A DNA stretch of 64,000 nucleotides from the NCBI GenBank assembly GCA_964629475.1, contig CAZVQW010000014.1, forward strand, positions 13,395 to 77,394, given 5' to 3'. A model generated the notes under the pieces. The model had not been told where the DNA came from. It did no database searches and saw only the letters and a program-made list of their open reading frames with translations. This DNA is from SMWD01 sp964629475 (lineage in GTDB: Bacteria > Pseudomonadota > Gammaproteobacteria > Steroidobacterales > GCA-2729495). Positions 18,034-27,571 of this stretch are shown one piece after another (position 1 is the first letter of the stretch; each line of letters opens with the position of its first letter). A program made the position numbers and the translations under genes.

Positions 18034-20646
18034 ATGAACAACCCTCAACCTGCCCAGAACTCGCTCAAGTCCGGCCGCTGGATACGGTCGACTTGCAAGA
18101 TGTGCCTGCACTCATGTGGAACCCTGATTCACGTCACCGACGGCGGCATCATCAACAAGATCGAGGGTGACCCTGATAATCCGTCAAACAACGGCAAGCT
18201 TTGCCCGAAGGGTAACGCGGCGATCATGCGCCATTACGATCCGAACCGTTTCAAACAACCGATGAAACGCACCAACCCGAAAAAGGGCCCCGGCGAGGAT
18301 CCCATGTGGGAACCGATCAGCTGGGATGAGGCGCTGGATATCACGGCGCGGGAAATCAAGAAATCTCTCGACGAAGACCCGAGGAAAATCCTGCCCTCTC
18401 TGGAAGATTTCCAGAAATTCAACATCTGGGTCTGGCCACTTGCCTTCGGCAACTTCAATTGCTTCCAGTCCGGCGGCACGATGTGTGGCGGCGCCTACCA
18501 CCCGGCCAATGGCTATATCCATTCGGCATTCGCAGCAGCCAATGATGCCAAGCATTGCAATTACTGGATCAACAACGGCACCGGCGACGGCTTTTCTTCG
18601 CACTTGCATGCAGCCGCGCAATCCAACTGGGTTGCCAACGCTCGCATCAACCGCGGCATGCGCTGCGTCACGGTTGAACCAAGACTTTCAACTTCCGCGG
18701 CCAAGTCGGAAGAGTGGGTACCCATACGCCCGGCAACCGACCGGCATTTTGCACTGGGGCTTTGTCACGTCATGGTCAATGAGAACCTCGTTGACTACCG
18801 GTTTCTCAGGAAGGACACGAATGCCCCCTACCTGGTCGGTGCTGACGGCTACTTTGTGCGTAATGCCGAAGACAAGATCTATGTCTGGGACTCGGTTGAA
18901 AACCAGGCAAAACCCTGGGATGACCCGACGATCCAGAAACTGGCACTTGAAGGTGCATTCGAAGTGGAAGGCAAAGAGTGCAAACCGGCATTCCAGCGCT
19001 TCAAAGACACTCTCGACGAATGCTCGCCGGAAGAAATGGAAAAAATCACCACCGTTCCCGCCGAAACAACCCGGCGTATCGCCCGGGAATTCTTTGAAGC
19101 AGCCGACATAGGGGCGACGATAGAAATCGATGGACGAACCATGCCGTTGCGCCCGGCGGCCTATAATTACTATCGCGGTGCCCAGGGCCGCAAGCTTGGG
19201 TTCCAGACTAATCATGCGTTCAAGCTGGTTAACTTCCTTGTTGGCAACATCGATGCACCCGGTGGACACATCGGGGTAACGCTGGACGATCAGTGGGTCG
19301 ACAAAAGCCATGTGGCACCCGGCGAAAATGGCATGATGATGCCCAATCCGCACCAACTCGGGCCGATACCGGGGTTCTCATATCCGCCGAATACCTTTCA
19401 CCTGATGGATTATTTCCCGGTCGGCGTTCACCCGCCGCATCTGAATCTGATGGTGTTTCAGGATCCGAAAAAATACGGCATCGAATTCACTCCCGATGTC
19501 ATGGTGATCTGTCACTCGAATCCTCTCTGGGCCATGCAAGGCCCCAGGGAAGAATGGTTCAGGTTCATGGGCAGCATGCGCTTCATCGTCGTGTCGGACA
19601 TTATTCCGACAGAAACTACGATGTGGGCAGATGTCATCCTGCCTTCTCATGATGCACTGGAGTCGTGGAATATGACCATGATCGAGCCGCCGCATACGGA
19701 AGGAATGTGCATGCGGCAACCGGCAACGGAACCTTTGCATGACACCAAGAGCGAGGAAGACATTTTCTACGGCCTGTCCGAACGCCTCGGCATACTCGAA
19801 GCCTATAACGGTGTCCTGAACATGGCACAGGGCCTCGACCACAAGCCGGATCTGATGCTCGAGCCGGACAAAACCTATACCGACAAGGAAATGGCCGACC
19901 GCAAGGGCCGCCTGTGGAATGACCAGGGTATCGACTGGTACCTGGATAACTGTGCCGTTACCGAACGACGCCCCGACAAGTGGTACCGGCCCTGGGAGGG
20001 CATGCGCCTGCATTTCTATATTGAAGACATGCTGCATCAGCGGGATTTACTGAAGAAAAACATGGAAGAACACGATGTGCCTTTCCGTGACGATTGGTAC
20101 TGGGATGACTATTCCCCCCTGCCGACAACAAGACTGGATCCGGTGCATGAAGAACCCGAGGAATACAATCTGTACGGCATGTTCTTCAAGGATATCCAGC
20201 TGAATTTTGGCGAGAGCATCGGCAACCCGTGGATCAATGACATCGTCTACCGTGACCCGGTACATATCGCCTTGATGCTCAATCCGAAAACAGCTGCGGC
20301 AGAAGGCCTCGAATCGGGCGACATCGTCAAAGTCGAATCACCCTACGGCAAAATCTATGGACGCATCGGTACGGCCGAAGGCTGGCATCCCGATGCCCTG
20401 GGGGTTTCCAACTCGCTGTCACGCATCAAGGTACGGCACGACGGTGTGCCGCACGCCGGTGGGCACTTCAACGACATGCTGCCCTACGACCTGCGAAATA
20501 CCGATGCCGTGACCGGCCAGCCGGAGACAGTCTGCCGGGTAAAGATCACCAAACTGGATGACTGGCCCGAGGGCCTGAAACAGGGTCTGACGGTCTACGA
20601 CCTGGTTGATGACATTCAGAAGCCTGGCAAAGGGAGGAGTCACTGA
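18034..20646 (+). CDS. DMSO reductase-family molybdopterin oxidoreductase, catalytic subunit
   Basis: This 870-residue protein binds bis-MGD and one [4Fe-4S] cluster. The cluster ligands are Cys21, Cys24, Cys28 and Cys57 (CKMCLHSC and LCPKG), followed by the Mo-bisPGD domain (WEPISWDEALDITAREI) and a C-terminal molybdopterin dinucleotide-binding domain from about residue 720 (NPKTAAAEGLESGDIVKVESPYG). There is no twin-arginine signal, so it should be cytoplasmic. The set with a four-cluster ferredoxin and a DmsC-like anchor is an electron-transfer Mo complex. Sequence alone does not fix the substrate; transhydroxylase- or acetylene-hydratase-like branches are possible relatives. Confidence 0.9.
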   Translation: MNNPQPAQNSLKSGRWIRSTCKMCLHSCGTLIHVTDGGIINKIEGDPDNPSNNGKLCPKGNAAIMRHYDPNRFKQPMKRTNPKKGPGEDPMWEPISWDEALDITAREIKKSLDEDPRKILPSLEDFQKFNIWVWPLAFGNFNCFQSGGTMCGGAYHPANGYIHSAFAAANDAKHCNYWINNGTGDGFSSHLHAAAQSNWVANARINRGMRCVTVEPRLSTSAAKSEEWVPIRPATDRHFALGLCHVMVNENLVDYRFLRKDTNAPYLVGADGYFVRNAEDKIYVWDSVENQAKPWDDPTIQKLALEGAFEVEGKECKPAFQRFKDTLDECSPEEMEKITTVPAETTRRIAREFFEAADIGATIEIDGRTMPLRPAAYNYYRGAQGRKLGFQTNHAFKLVNFLVGNIDAPGGHIGVTLDDQWVDKSHVAPGENGMMMPNPHQLGPIPGFSYPPNTFHLMDYFPVGVHPPHLNLMVFQDPKKYGIEFTPDVMVICHSNPLWAMQGPREEWFRFMGSMRFIVVSDIIPTETTMWADVILPSHDALESWNMTMIEPPHTEGMCMRQPATEPLHDTKSEEDIFYGLSERLGILEAYNGVLNMAQGLDHKPDLMLEPDKTYTDKEMADRKGRLWNDQGIDWYLDNCAVTERRPDKWYRPWEGMRLHFYIEDMLHQRDLLKKNMEEHDVPFRDDWYWDDYSPLPTTRLDPVHEEPEEYNLYGMFFKDIQLNFGESIGNPWINDIVYRDPVHIALMLNPKTAAAEGLESGDIVKVESPYGKIYGRIGTAEGWHPDALGVSNSLSRIKVRHDGVPHAGGHFNDMLPYDLRNTDAVTGQPETVCRVKITKLDDWPEGLKQGLTVYDLVDDIQKPGKGRSH

Positions 20647-21260
20647 TGGCCCGCTACGGCATGGTCTTCGATCTGCGGCGTTGCATCGGCTGTAACGCGT
20701 GTGTAGTCGGCTGCAAGCAGGAAAACTCCTTGCCGGACGGAATGTTTTTCACCCGCACGCTCAGCGAAGAATATGGCGTCTATCCTGCCGTGAATCGAGT
20801 CTACATTCCGACGTTGTGCAATCACTGCGAAGACGCCCCCTGTGAGAAGGTCTGCCCCAGCAGCGCAACCTATACGCGTGATGACGGCATCGTCATGGTC
20901 GATGCCGAAAAATGTATCGGCTGCGGTACCTGCGCCGTCGCCTGTCCTTACGATCAACGCTCCCAGGTCGACAAAGACCTCCTCGAACACGGCTTGTTTG
21001 GTACCGACGAACTGACACCGTTCGAAGAAGATGGTTACAAGCGGTTTGTGCCCGGCACGATTACAAAGTGTGACTTTTGCAGTGAACGCGTCGACGCGGG
21101 ACTGGATCCGGCGTGTGTCGTGACCTGCCCCACCGAAGCGCGCATCTTCGGCGATCTGGATGACCCCGACAGCCAGGCCAGCATGCTGATACGAGAGCGG
21201 GATGGCAAACCGCCGATGCCCGAGTTAAAGACCAAGCCAAAGGTCTATTACGTCGATTAA
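20646..21260 (+). CDS. Four-cluster [4Fe-4S] electron-transfer subunit (DmsB/PhsB-like)
   Basis: This 204-residue ferredoxin has the DmsB-type arrangement of 16 Cys in four groups: CIGCNACVVGCK near the N terminus, CNHCEDAPCEKVCP, CIGCGTCAVACP and CDFCSERVDAGLDPACVVTCP. It carries electrons between the Mo subunit and the membrane quinone pool. The ATG shares one base with the stop of the catalytic subunit (TGATG), and GGGAGGAG lies just before it, so expression is coupled. Confidence 0.93.
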   Translation: MARYGMVFDLRRCIGCNACVVGCKQENSLPDGMFFTRTLSEEYGVYPAVNRVYIPTLCNHCEDAPCEKVCPSSATYTRDDGIVMVDAEKCIGCGTCAVACPYDQRSQVDKDLLEHGLFGTDELTPFEEDGYKRFVPGTITKCDFCSERVDAGLDPACVVTCPTEARIFGDLDDPDSQASMLIRERDGKPPMPELKTKPKVYYVD

Positions 21261-21311
21261 ACGAAACCATTCGAGCCACTGGCAGCATCAGGACAACAGG
21301 TGGAAGCGGAA

Positions 21312-22211
21312 ATGACAATGCAAGACACAAAAACCGTTGGTGACAGTTTTCAGGTTGGAGCTCGCTTCCAGCGTTACTGGGATACGCCGATGGCCAATGC
21401 GTTTTTCTGTGGCGAACTCGGCGCCGGACTGTTTTTCGTCTCCTTTCTTTTCGATTTTCTGAATGGAATGGTGGCCGGCTTGCTGATTACCGGTATTTTT
21501 AAAACCTATTTCCATATTTCCCATATGGGTGTGCCGATGAAATCCTGGCGGGCGATACTGCGCCCCGACAGGTCATGGATCAGCCGCGGCCTGATGTCTA
21601 TTATGTTCTACCTGGGTTTTGGCACTGCCCATTGCCTGAATATTGCCTTTGATCTCGAAACTGCCTGGGGGCTGGGAACGGCTGCCGGCAACCTGGTACA
21701 ACTACTCTCCGCCTGCGCAGCACTCGTGGTGATGACTTACCAGGGATTCGCCCTGTCTCATTCAACTGCCATATCGCTGTGGAATACCGCACTCATGCCG
21801 GTCTCGAGCCTGACCTATGCATTGACCGGCGGCGCTGTCCTGACATTAGCATTAGGCTGGAACAACCTGTTCGCCCTGTCACCGCAAGATCAGGTTTCTG
21901 TGACCAGGGGAATACTATTGCTGCTGCTGATCGACATGGTTGTATTGGCCAGCGTTCTGTACTCGGCTAATAACAGATCCAGGGGCGGCAAAGTATCGGC
22001 ATCGTTGTTATTAAAAGGAACTTACCGGCAGGCATTCCTGTCCCTGGTTGTCGGTACGGGCCTCATCCTGCCGGCAGTGATATTGTGGGCCGCACCCGGA
22101 AATTTCATCGCCGTTCTGCTTGCCGCCGTGGCCATCCTGGTCGGCTACTACAGTTACCGGTTATTGATTCTCAAAGCCGGCGTCTATGAACCGATGATGA
22201 GTTTCAGGTAG
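21312..22211 (+). CDS. DmsC/NrfD-like membrane anchor subunit
   Basis: This protein of about 299 residues has eight or nine hydrophobic segments beginning at NAFFCGELGAGLFFVSFLFD, as in DmsC/NrfD quinone-interacting anchors. It completes the three-subunit Mo complex. A GTG at 21300 would add four residues, but AGGTGG (21298-21303) is better spaced from the ATG at 21312. With a catalytic subunit lacking a Tat signal, the complex would face the cytoplasm. Confidence 0.85.
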   Translation: MTMQDTKTVGDSFQVGARFQRYWDTPMANAFFCGELGAGLFFVSFLFDFLNGMVAGLLITGIFKTYFHISHMGVPMKSWRAILRPDRSWISRGLMSIMFYLGFGTAHCLNIAFDLETAWGLGTAAGNLVQLLSACAALVVMTYQGFALSHSTAISLWNTALMPVSSLTYALTGGAVLTLALGWNNLFALSPQDQVSVTRGILLLLLIDMVVLASVLYSANNRSRGGKVSASLLLKGTYRQAFLSLVVGTGLILPAVILWAAPGNFIAVLLAAVAILVGYYSYRLLILKAGVYEPMMSFR

Positions 22212-22516
22212 AGACAAGGCTGTCAGAAATAAATTACCAACAGCGAGCTCGCGAAGACTTGGTCATTCAGACAGTGTCAGATTAGATCGGACCCGCATGG
22301 CTGCTTTACGCCTGTAAGTGGCAGGTCAGATGGTGATGGATTGCTGCTTCTAACAGGCGGGAGTCGACCATGAACCGTCATTGGGAATCATTCTGCAATA
22401 GTAACCTCCAGGGTTTTGTGGGAGCGGCTTTAGCCGCGATTTACTTTAGCCAAATCTGCAAATAACGCCAATAATCAACGCAGGACTTTTCAGTACGGCA
22501 ACGGCACTATTCAAAA
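22212..22516. other. Gene-free stretch with repeat element and REP
   Basis: This 305-nt stretch has no gene. It holds copy B of an intergenic element (22266-22345) and the left REP of a RAYT unit (22417-22440), followed by the RAYT upstream sequence conserved with the second unit at 30 kb. Confidence 0.7.
22266..22345. repeat. Intergenic repeat element, copy B
   Basis: About 80 bases match 6684-6765 block by block (TTCAGACA, CCGCATG, CTGCTT, CCTGTAAG, GGTCAGAT). The 13-base word ACAGTGTCAGATT at 22271-22283 recurs inverted at 23154-23166, on the far side of the RAYT unit. Confidence 0.6.
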
Positions 22517-23032
22517 GTGCGAGGCCTATCTCCACACAGTCGCGATCTCCGCACAGGGCGTATATCCCGGAGAGGGCAAATTTATCTGATCACCACGCGC
22601 TGTCATTCAGGCCAGAAACTGTTCGCTGACCTGTTTCTCGGGCAAATTGTTGTCGATGAGATCCGTTACCTTGAGTTAACGGGAGTTTCCAGAACATTTG
22701 CATATGTAGTCATGCCAGACCACCTGCACTGGCTCCTCGAATTATGCAGCGATGATTCGTTGAGCCGCGTTGCAGGGCTTCTCAAAGGCAGAGCCGCTCG
22801 ACGAATTAATCTGGCCCGAAAAATAACAATGCGCGTATGGCAACCAGGTTTCCATGATCGCGCTTTGCGCCGTATCGAAAATTTACACGAGATTGGCAAC
22901 TACATTCTTGAAAACCCTGTGCGAGCGGGCTTGGTCAACCATCGTGACGACTATTTATTGTCGTACTTAGTGTGGGCTTGAGTTTAGTGACACCATGCGT
23001 GCCTCCGATCGCGGCTAAAGCCGCTCCCACAT
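22417..23032 (+). mobile_element. REP-RAYT-REP unit 1 (616 bp)
   Basis: The unit starts with the REP at 22417-22440 (GTGGGAGCGGCTTTAGCCGC) and ends with its inverted copy at 23008-23032. Between them is one RAYT gene. The whole length, including the ~75-nt leader and the ~25-nt tail, is conserved with the unit at 29660-30274, which is in the opposite orientation. I take it to be a mobilised unit rather than chance flanking REPs. Confidence 0.8.
22517..22981 (+). CDS. REP-associated tyrosine transposase (RAYT), copy 1
   Basis: This 154-residue Y1/IS200-like transposase has the HUH motif in VVMPDHLHWLLEL and the catalytic-Tyr region in IGNYILENPVRAGLV. RAYTs bind and cut single-stranded REP hairpins and are thought to spread REPs. 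The start is GTG, conserved at the same place in the second copy. It looks intact, with no frameshift. Confidence 0.93.
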   Translation: MRGLSPHSRDLRTGRISRRGQIYLITTRCHSGQKLFADLFLGQIVVDEIRYLELTGVSRTFAYVVMPDHLHWLLELCSDDSLSRVAGLLKGRAARRINLARKITMRVWQPGFHDRALRRIENLHEIGNYILENPVRAGLVNHRDDYLLSYLVWA

Positions 23033-23209
23033 GTTCTTTCCAGGTAACTGGGATAATTTACGATTGACCCCTCAAGGTCGTTTGCTGTCGATTTGCAACT
23101 CAGCAATCCAAATGGCCGCTATACGTTGGTTTCCTGCCCCTCAGACGTCATCAAATCTGACACTGTTCGTCAGATACAGGTGCCGATTAATACACTTAGT
23201 TTTCATTCA

Positions 23210-24172
23210 TCAAACGTCCTGTATATGCAGCACCAATTTACCGCGCGTATGGCCGATTTCGGACAGTCTGTGAGCCTCTTGTGCTGCCTCCAGCGGTAGC
23301 ACCCTGAGTTCCGGCACTCGAATCGTTCCATCCTCATACAGGGCCATTAGTCGACCCAGGCTCTCACCATCGGGCCGATGATGAAGAAATTCTGCCTTGA
23401 TGCTTCTTGCTTTAATCTCCGGTGTCTCAGGTGGTTCATTATTCATATAAGCAACGGTACCGCCGGGTTTGACGAGCCCGATAGCCGCCGCCGTAGTGCG
23501 GTCGCTGAGCAAGGACTCAAGCACCATATCCAGACCATCGGGTTGCTGCTCGCGAATGACGCTGACGTAGTCGCTTGCCCTGTAGTCGATCACATGATCC
23601 GCACCAAGATCGTGAACATAGTCTGAATTTGCGGCACTTGCGGTTGTATAAACAACCGCGCCAAGGTGTTTGGCAATCTGTATCGCAACACTGCCGAGAC
23701 CACCCGCACCCGCTTGTATCAGAACCGTTTGTCCGGCTTGCAACTGGCCGAATTCCGCTAAAGCCTGCCAGGCTGTGAGGCTGACCAGTGGCAGTGCCGC
23801 CGCTGCATCAAATGTGAGTCGCGCGGGCTTTCTCGCTATTGCACTTGCGCTAACCGGCGCATATTCGGCGTAAGTGCCGTGCTGGATTGCCCAGGTAAAC
23901 GCCAACCCGACCACCGGGTCGCCTTGTTTCCAGTTGCTGACGTTGGCGCCGACTTCAGCGATTGTTCCTGACAAATCCCAACCCGGCACCACTGGAAAGT
24001 TGCGGGTAATGTATTCCTGTAACTCTCCGGCGCGTAAGCGGCGATCGATCGGGTTGACGCCGGCGGCAGCGACTTTGACGAGAACTTCATCGTCACCACA
24101 GTCAGGAACAGGTAAGCGGCCGAAGTTCAGTACGTCCGGTGTGCCATGAGTCGTGTAGTAAACAGCCCTCAT
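23210..24172 (-). CDS. MDR-family NADPH:quinone reductase-like oxidoreductase
   Basis: This 320-residue protein is a zinc-free medium-chain dehydrogenase/reductase: GroES-like domain with GVNPIDRRLRAGEL and PVVPGWDLSGTIAEVG, then the Rossmann motif LIQAGAGGLGSVAIQIAKHLGA. It probably reduces quinones or enones with NADPH. The ATG at 24172 is preferred over one six codons upstream because GGGAGG lies 10 nt before it. It is a single gene facing the RAYT unit, with no clear pathway partner. Confidence 0.9.
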   Translation of the reverse strand: MRAVYYTTHGTPDVLNFGRLPVPDCGDDEVLVKVAAAGVNPIDRRLRAGELQEYITRNFPVVPGWDLSGTIAEVGANVSNWKQGDPVVGLAFTWAIQHGTYAEYAPVSASAIARKPARLTFDAAAALPLVSLTAWQALAEFGQLQAGQTVLIQAGAGGLGSVAIQIAKHLGAVVYTTASAANSDYVHDLGADHVIDYRASDYVSVIREQQPDGLDMVLESLLSDRTTAAAIGLVKPGGTVAYMNNEPPETPEIKARSIKAEFLHHRPDGESLGRLMALYEDGTIRVPELRVLPLEAAQEAHRLSEIGHTRGKLVLHIQDV

Positions 24173-24300
24173 AAAACTTGCACCTCCCAAGCCAATTCCA
24201 AAACCATAGAGTATCGAAAAGACTTGTCAGCCATGCTTATAGCACATGGGTAACATTTTGGCCGGGCAGTTCTGATTCGTCGTCTGACAGATAACTGCTC

Positions 24301-24328
24301 TGGGATAACTATTCTGGGATAACTATTC
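24301..24328. repeat. 14-bp perfect tandem duplication
   Basis: TGGGATAACTATTC occurs twice back to back (24301-24314 and 24315-24328) in the divergent region between the MDR gene and the acyl-CoA dehydrogenase gene. It could be a tandem operator or a slippage product; the region must hold both promoters. Confidence 0.6.
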
Positions 24329-24449
24329 TGGCAGAGTATTGCGAATCAATCGGTCAAATGAAGTGCCGATTGAGCCAATAAACGGTCCATATGGACAAAC
24401 AGGCCCTGTAGTATGATCGTCACAAGCATCAATACGTCAGGAGAATAGG

Positions 24450-25613
24450 GTGAGAGCACTGGATTCGATGGACCTGTTCGATACCAGGTCTTTGCTCAAC
24501 GACGATGAACGCATGGTCAACGATTCGGTAGCCCGCTTCGTCGACGAACGTGTCCTGCCCATCATCGGCGAGTGCTTCGAAACCAGCCGCATGCCCGCAG
24601 AACTGATCCCTGAAATTGCCGAACTGGGTCTGCTGGGCATCACCATAGATGGATACGAATGCGCAGGCCTGAACAGTGTCTGTTATGGCCTGGCATGCCA
24701 GCAACTCGAGCGGGGCGACAGTGCATTGCGCAGTTTTGTATCCGTGCAAAGCAGCCTGTGCATGTATCCGATCCATACCTATGGTTCCGAAGCACAGAAA
24801 ACTCGCTGGCTGCCTGCAATGGCTCGCGGTGAAGCCATCGGTTGTTTCGGGCTGACTGAACCACATGGCGGTTCCGACCCGGGAAATATGCGCACACAGG
24901 CAAAGCGGGATGGCAGCGACTGGATATTGAACGGCTCCAAGATGTGGATTACCAACGGCAGCATCGCTGATGTTGCGATTGTCTGGGCAATGACCGAAAA
25001 CGGTGTCTGCGGATTCCTGGTAGAGAAAGGCACACCGGGTTTCGATGCGCCGGATATCAAGCACAAGATGTCTTTGCGTGCCTCCATCACCTCGTCTTTG
25101 TTTTTCGACAATGTCCGGATTCCCGATGAAAACAGATTGGCGGGCATTACCGGGCTTAAGGGGCCTTTAAGTTGCCTGACGCAGGCACGTTACGGCATAA
25201 GCTGGGGGCCCATCGGTTCTGCGCAGGCCTGCCTGCAGGAACTGCTCGAATATACCGAGACCAGGAAGCTGTTCGGCCGCCCCTTGTCTCACACCCAGTC
25301 CATACAAGAGCGACTGGCGGACATGGCACGCCGCATCACGACGGCCCAGCTACTGGCACTGCAACTCGGACGATTAAAAGATGCCGGCATACTCCACCCC
25401 AGCCAGGTGTCCCTTGCCAAGTGGAATAATGTCCGCATGGCGCTGGATATCGCCCGCGACTGCCGTGACATGCTGGGGGCCAGCGGCATATCAACAGAAT
25501 TTTCACCCATTCGGCATATGCTGAATCTCGAGAGTGTCATTACCTACGAAGGCACGGAAAATGTCCACAAACTGATCATCGGTAAGGAGTTAACGGGATT
25601 TAACGCCTTCTAG
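24450..25613 (+). CDS. Acyl-CoA dehydrogenase, glutaryl-CoA dehydrogenase-like
   Basis: This 387-residue flavoprotein has the full acyl-CoA dehydrogenase layout: N-terminal helices, the beta domain with GCFGLTEPHGGSDPGNM and MWITNG, and the C-terminal helices. ARYGISWGPIGSAQ and YEGTENVHKLIIGKELTG resemble glutaryl-CoA dehydrogenases, and the Glu in YEGT is the expected catalytic base. The GTG start has AGGAGA 5 nt upstream; an ATG six codons later has no site. Glutaryl-CoA would come from lysine, tryptophan or aromatic breakdown, but a related acyl-CoA is possible. No partner acyl-CoA transferase is nearby. Confidence 0.9.
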   Translation: MRALDSMDLFDTRSLLNDDERMVNDSVARFVDERVLPIIGECFETSRMPAELIPEIAELGLLGITIDGYECAGLNSVCYGLACQQLERGDSALRSFVSVQSSLCMYPIHTYGSEAQKTRWLPAMARGEAIGCFGLTEPHGGSDPGNMRTQAKRDGSDWILNGSKMWITNGSIADVAIVWAMTENGVCGFLVEKGTPGFDAPDIKHKMSLRASITSSLFFDNVRIPDENRLAGITGLKGPLSCLTQARYGISWGPIGSAQACLQELLEYTETRKLFGRPLSHTQSIQERLADMARRITTAQLLALQLGRLKDAGILHPSQVSLAKWNNVRMALDIARDCRDMLGASGISTEFSPIRHMLNLESVITYEGTENVHKLIIGKELTGFNAF

Positions 25614-25645
25614 GAGCCCAAGAGTCAGTACGGTAATATACCGGG

Positions 25646-26686
25646 ATGGTAGAACATCCCGGCAAATTTCCTCATTTGATTGCAACCTGGGCCGTTGCCG
25701 TGGCGCAGGCGCTGGATGAGATTGGACTCGACAGCAAGGGTATTTTTGCGGAGGCCGGTATCGACCTCGTCGCCGCCAGGGATCCCAACATGCGCTTCCC
25801 GGCCGCCAAGATGACACAGGTATACGACCTCGCAGAAAAATTCAGTAATGACCCTGCATTCGGGCTTTCCGTTGCACGGTTTATTCATCCAACGTCGTTA
25901 CACGCACTCGGGTATTCCCTGTTTGCGAGTCGGACTCTGGAAACATTCTGCCGCAGAATCGTGCGCTATTTTCGCCTGGTGACTACCAATGCAATCAATC
26001 AATTTGAAGAAACAGAAACCGACTTCCGCCTGATCATGATGCCGGCAACGGATCGGACCTCTTTTGTTCCACAGGATACGTGGCTGGCTACGATCATGCG
26101 TTTCGGCCGCCACATCTACCGGCCGGATTTTTCACCTGTCAGAGTTGGCCTGCGACGTCCGGAGCCGAAGAGGAATAAAAAAGTATTTATAGATTTTTTC
26201 CAGGCTCCGATTGAGTTTGGATGCGATACCAACATGCTTGTATTCGACAAACAGGAAATGCAGGCTCAGTTACCGGCCGCTAATGCTGAACTGGCCAGGC
26301 AGAACGATCAGGTCGTACTGTCGCTTCTTGCACGCATGGATCGTGACGACATCATCGCTCAGGTTCGTGCCTCAGTCGTCGATCTATTGCCATCCGGCGA
26401 GTGCTCCAAGGAAAATATTGCTTCGCGATTAAATATGAGCGAACGGACATTGCAGGGCCGTCTTTCTACAAAAAATACCAGCTACCGGGATCTCCTGAAC
26501 GAAACGCGCAAGGAACTGGCCGAGCAATACATCAGTCAAGGGTTGCGCTCGTTCAGTGAAGTAGCCTACTTGCTGGGCTTCTCCGATATCAGCAGCTTTT
26601 CACGCGCATTTCGAAACTGGACAGGGCTGTCGCCCAGCATATATCGGGGCCAGTACCTGAAAGATAACCAGTCAAACCATGGATAA
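25646..26686 (+). CDS. AraC-family transcriptional regulator
   Basis: This 346-residue protein has an N-terminal AraC-type ligand-binding domain of the OruR/ArgR-like sort (about 20-200) and a C-terminal double helix-turn-helix: ENIASRLNMSERTLQGRLS and SFSEVAYLLGFSDISSFSRAFRNWTGLSPSIYR. It starts 32 nt after the acyl-CoA dehydrogenase gene and overlaps fdhD by 8 nt, so it is probably in one transcript with the Mo maturation genes. It may control one of the Mo enzyme operons or the dehydrogenase gene. Confidence 0.92.
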   Translation: MVEHPGKFPHLIATWAVAVAQALDEIGLDSKGIFAEAGIDLVAARDPNMRFPAAKMTQVYDLAEKFSNDPAFGLSVARFIHPTSLHALGYSLFASRTLETFCRRIVRYFRLVTTNAINQFEETETDFRLIMMPATDRTSFVPQDTWLATIMRFGRHIYRPDFSPVRVGLRRPEPKRNKKVFIDFFQAPIEFGCDTNMLVFDKQEMQAQLPAANAELARQNDQVVLSLLARMDRDDIIAQVRASVVDLLPSGECSKENIASRLNMSERTLQGRLSTKNTSYRDLLNETRKELAEQYISQGLRSFSEVAYLLGFSDISSFSRAFRNWTGLSPSIYRGQYLKDNQSNHG

Positions 26687-27554
26687 ACACCCGCCGGGCA
26701 GCCAGAGCAGCATCAAGGTTCCAGTAAAAAGATCCGACAACAGTCAATTCACCGATGAGAGCGACTGGCTGGTAGCCGAAGAACCGCTGGAGATCCGGCT
26801 GTCTCAATCTATTGATGATTGCAGACAGACACACAGCATCTCCGTCACCATGAGAACTCCTGGAGCTGATTTTGACCTGGCCGCAGGCTTCCTGCTCACC
26901 GAAGGTGTTATTCATAAAGCGTCAGACATTCAGAGCATGGGCTACACGGCGGATCAGAATACGGATGTACCATCGAAAAATATCGTTGTCGTCAACCTGG
27001 CGCCTGAAATTGAGTTTGATATCGGCAAGCTGCAACGAAATTTCTATGCCACATCATCATGCGGTGTCTGTGGCAAGGCATCTCTCGAAGCGCTGTCTTT
27101 TGAATCATCTTACGAAGTCAATGGCGACAAGCTTCTGATCGATCAGGCTACTCTGACCGCCCTTCCGGACAAGCTGACAGGCCGGCAGACTACCTTTGCC
27201 AGGACCGGCGGCCTGCATGCAGCGGCAGTGTTCGATGCAGAAGGCCGGCTGCTCGAAGTACGCGAGGATGTCGGCCGGCACAATGCCGTCGATAAGCTCA
27301 TCGGCGCCATGCTCCGGTCAGACAACCTGCCGTTATGGAACCGGGGAATTCTGACCAGTGGCCGCGCCAGTTTTGAAATCCTGCAGAAAGTCCGCATGGC
27401 CGGTTGCCCGATGGTGGCAGCCGTGGGTGCATCATCGAGCCTGGCTGCTGAACTCGCCTGGGAGTCCGACATAACACTGGTCGGTTTCCTGCGTGACCGA
27501 CGATTCAATATCTATACCGGACCTGCGCGTATTGGGCCCGCATCCGGCGACTGA
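26679..27554 (+). CDS. fdhD: Formate dehydrogenase accessory sulfurtransferase FdhD
   Basis: This 291-residue protein carries the FdhD active-site loop SSCGVCGKASLEAL (from about residue 126), whose Cys residues relay sulfur from IscS to the Mo-bisMGD cofactor. Other family blocks are RTPGADFDLAAGFLLTEGVI, FARTGGLHAAA and REDVGRHNAVDKLIG. It would serve the DMSO-reductase-family enzyme at 18-22 kb or a formate dehydrogenase outside the window. The ATG overlaps the regulator's last codons. Confidence 0.95.
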   Translation: MDKHPPGSQSSIKVPVKRSDNSQFTDESDWLVAEEPLEIRLSQSIDDCRQTHSISVTMRTPGADFDLAAGFLLTEGVIHKASDIQSMGYTADQNTDVPSKNIVVVNLAPEIEFDIGKLQRNFYATSSCGVCGKASLEALSFESSYEVNGDKLLIDQATLTALPDKLTGRQTTFARTGGLHAAAVFDAEGRLLEVREDVGRHNAVDKLIGAMLRSDNLPLWNRGILTSGRASFEILQKVRMAGCPMVAAVGASSSLAAELAWESDITLVGFLRDRRFNIYTGPARIGPASGD

Positions 27555-27571
27555 CCCCGAATTTATTCAGC

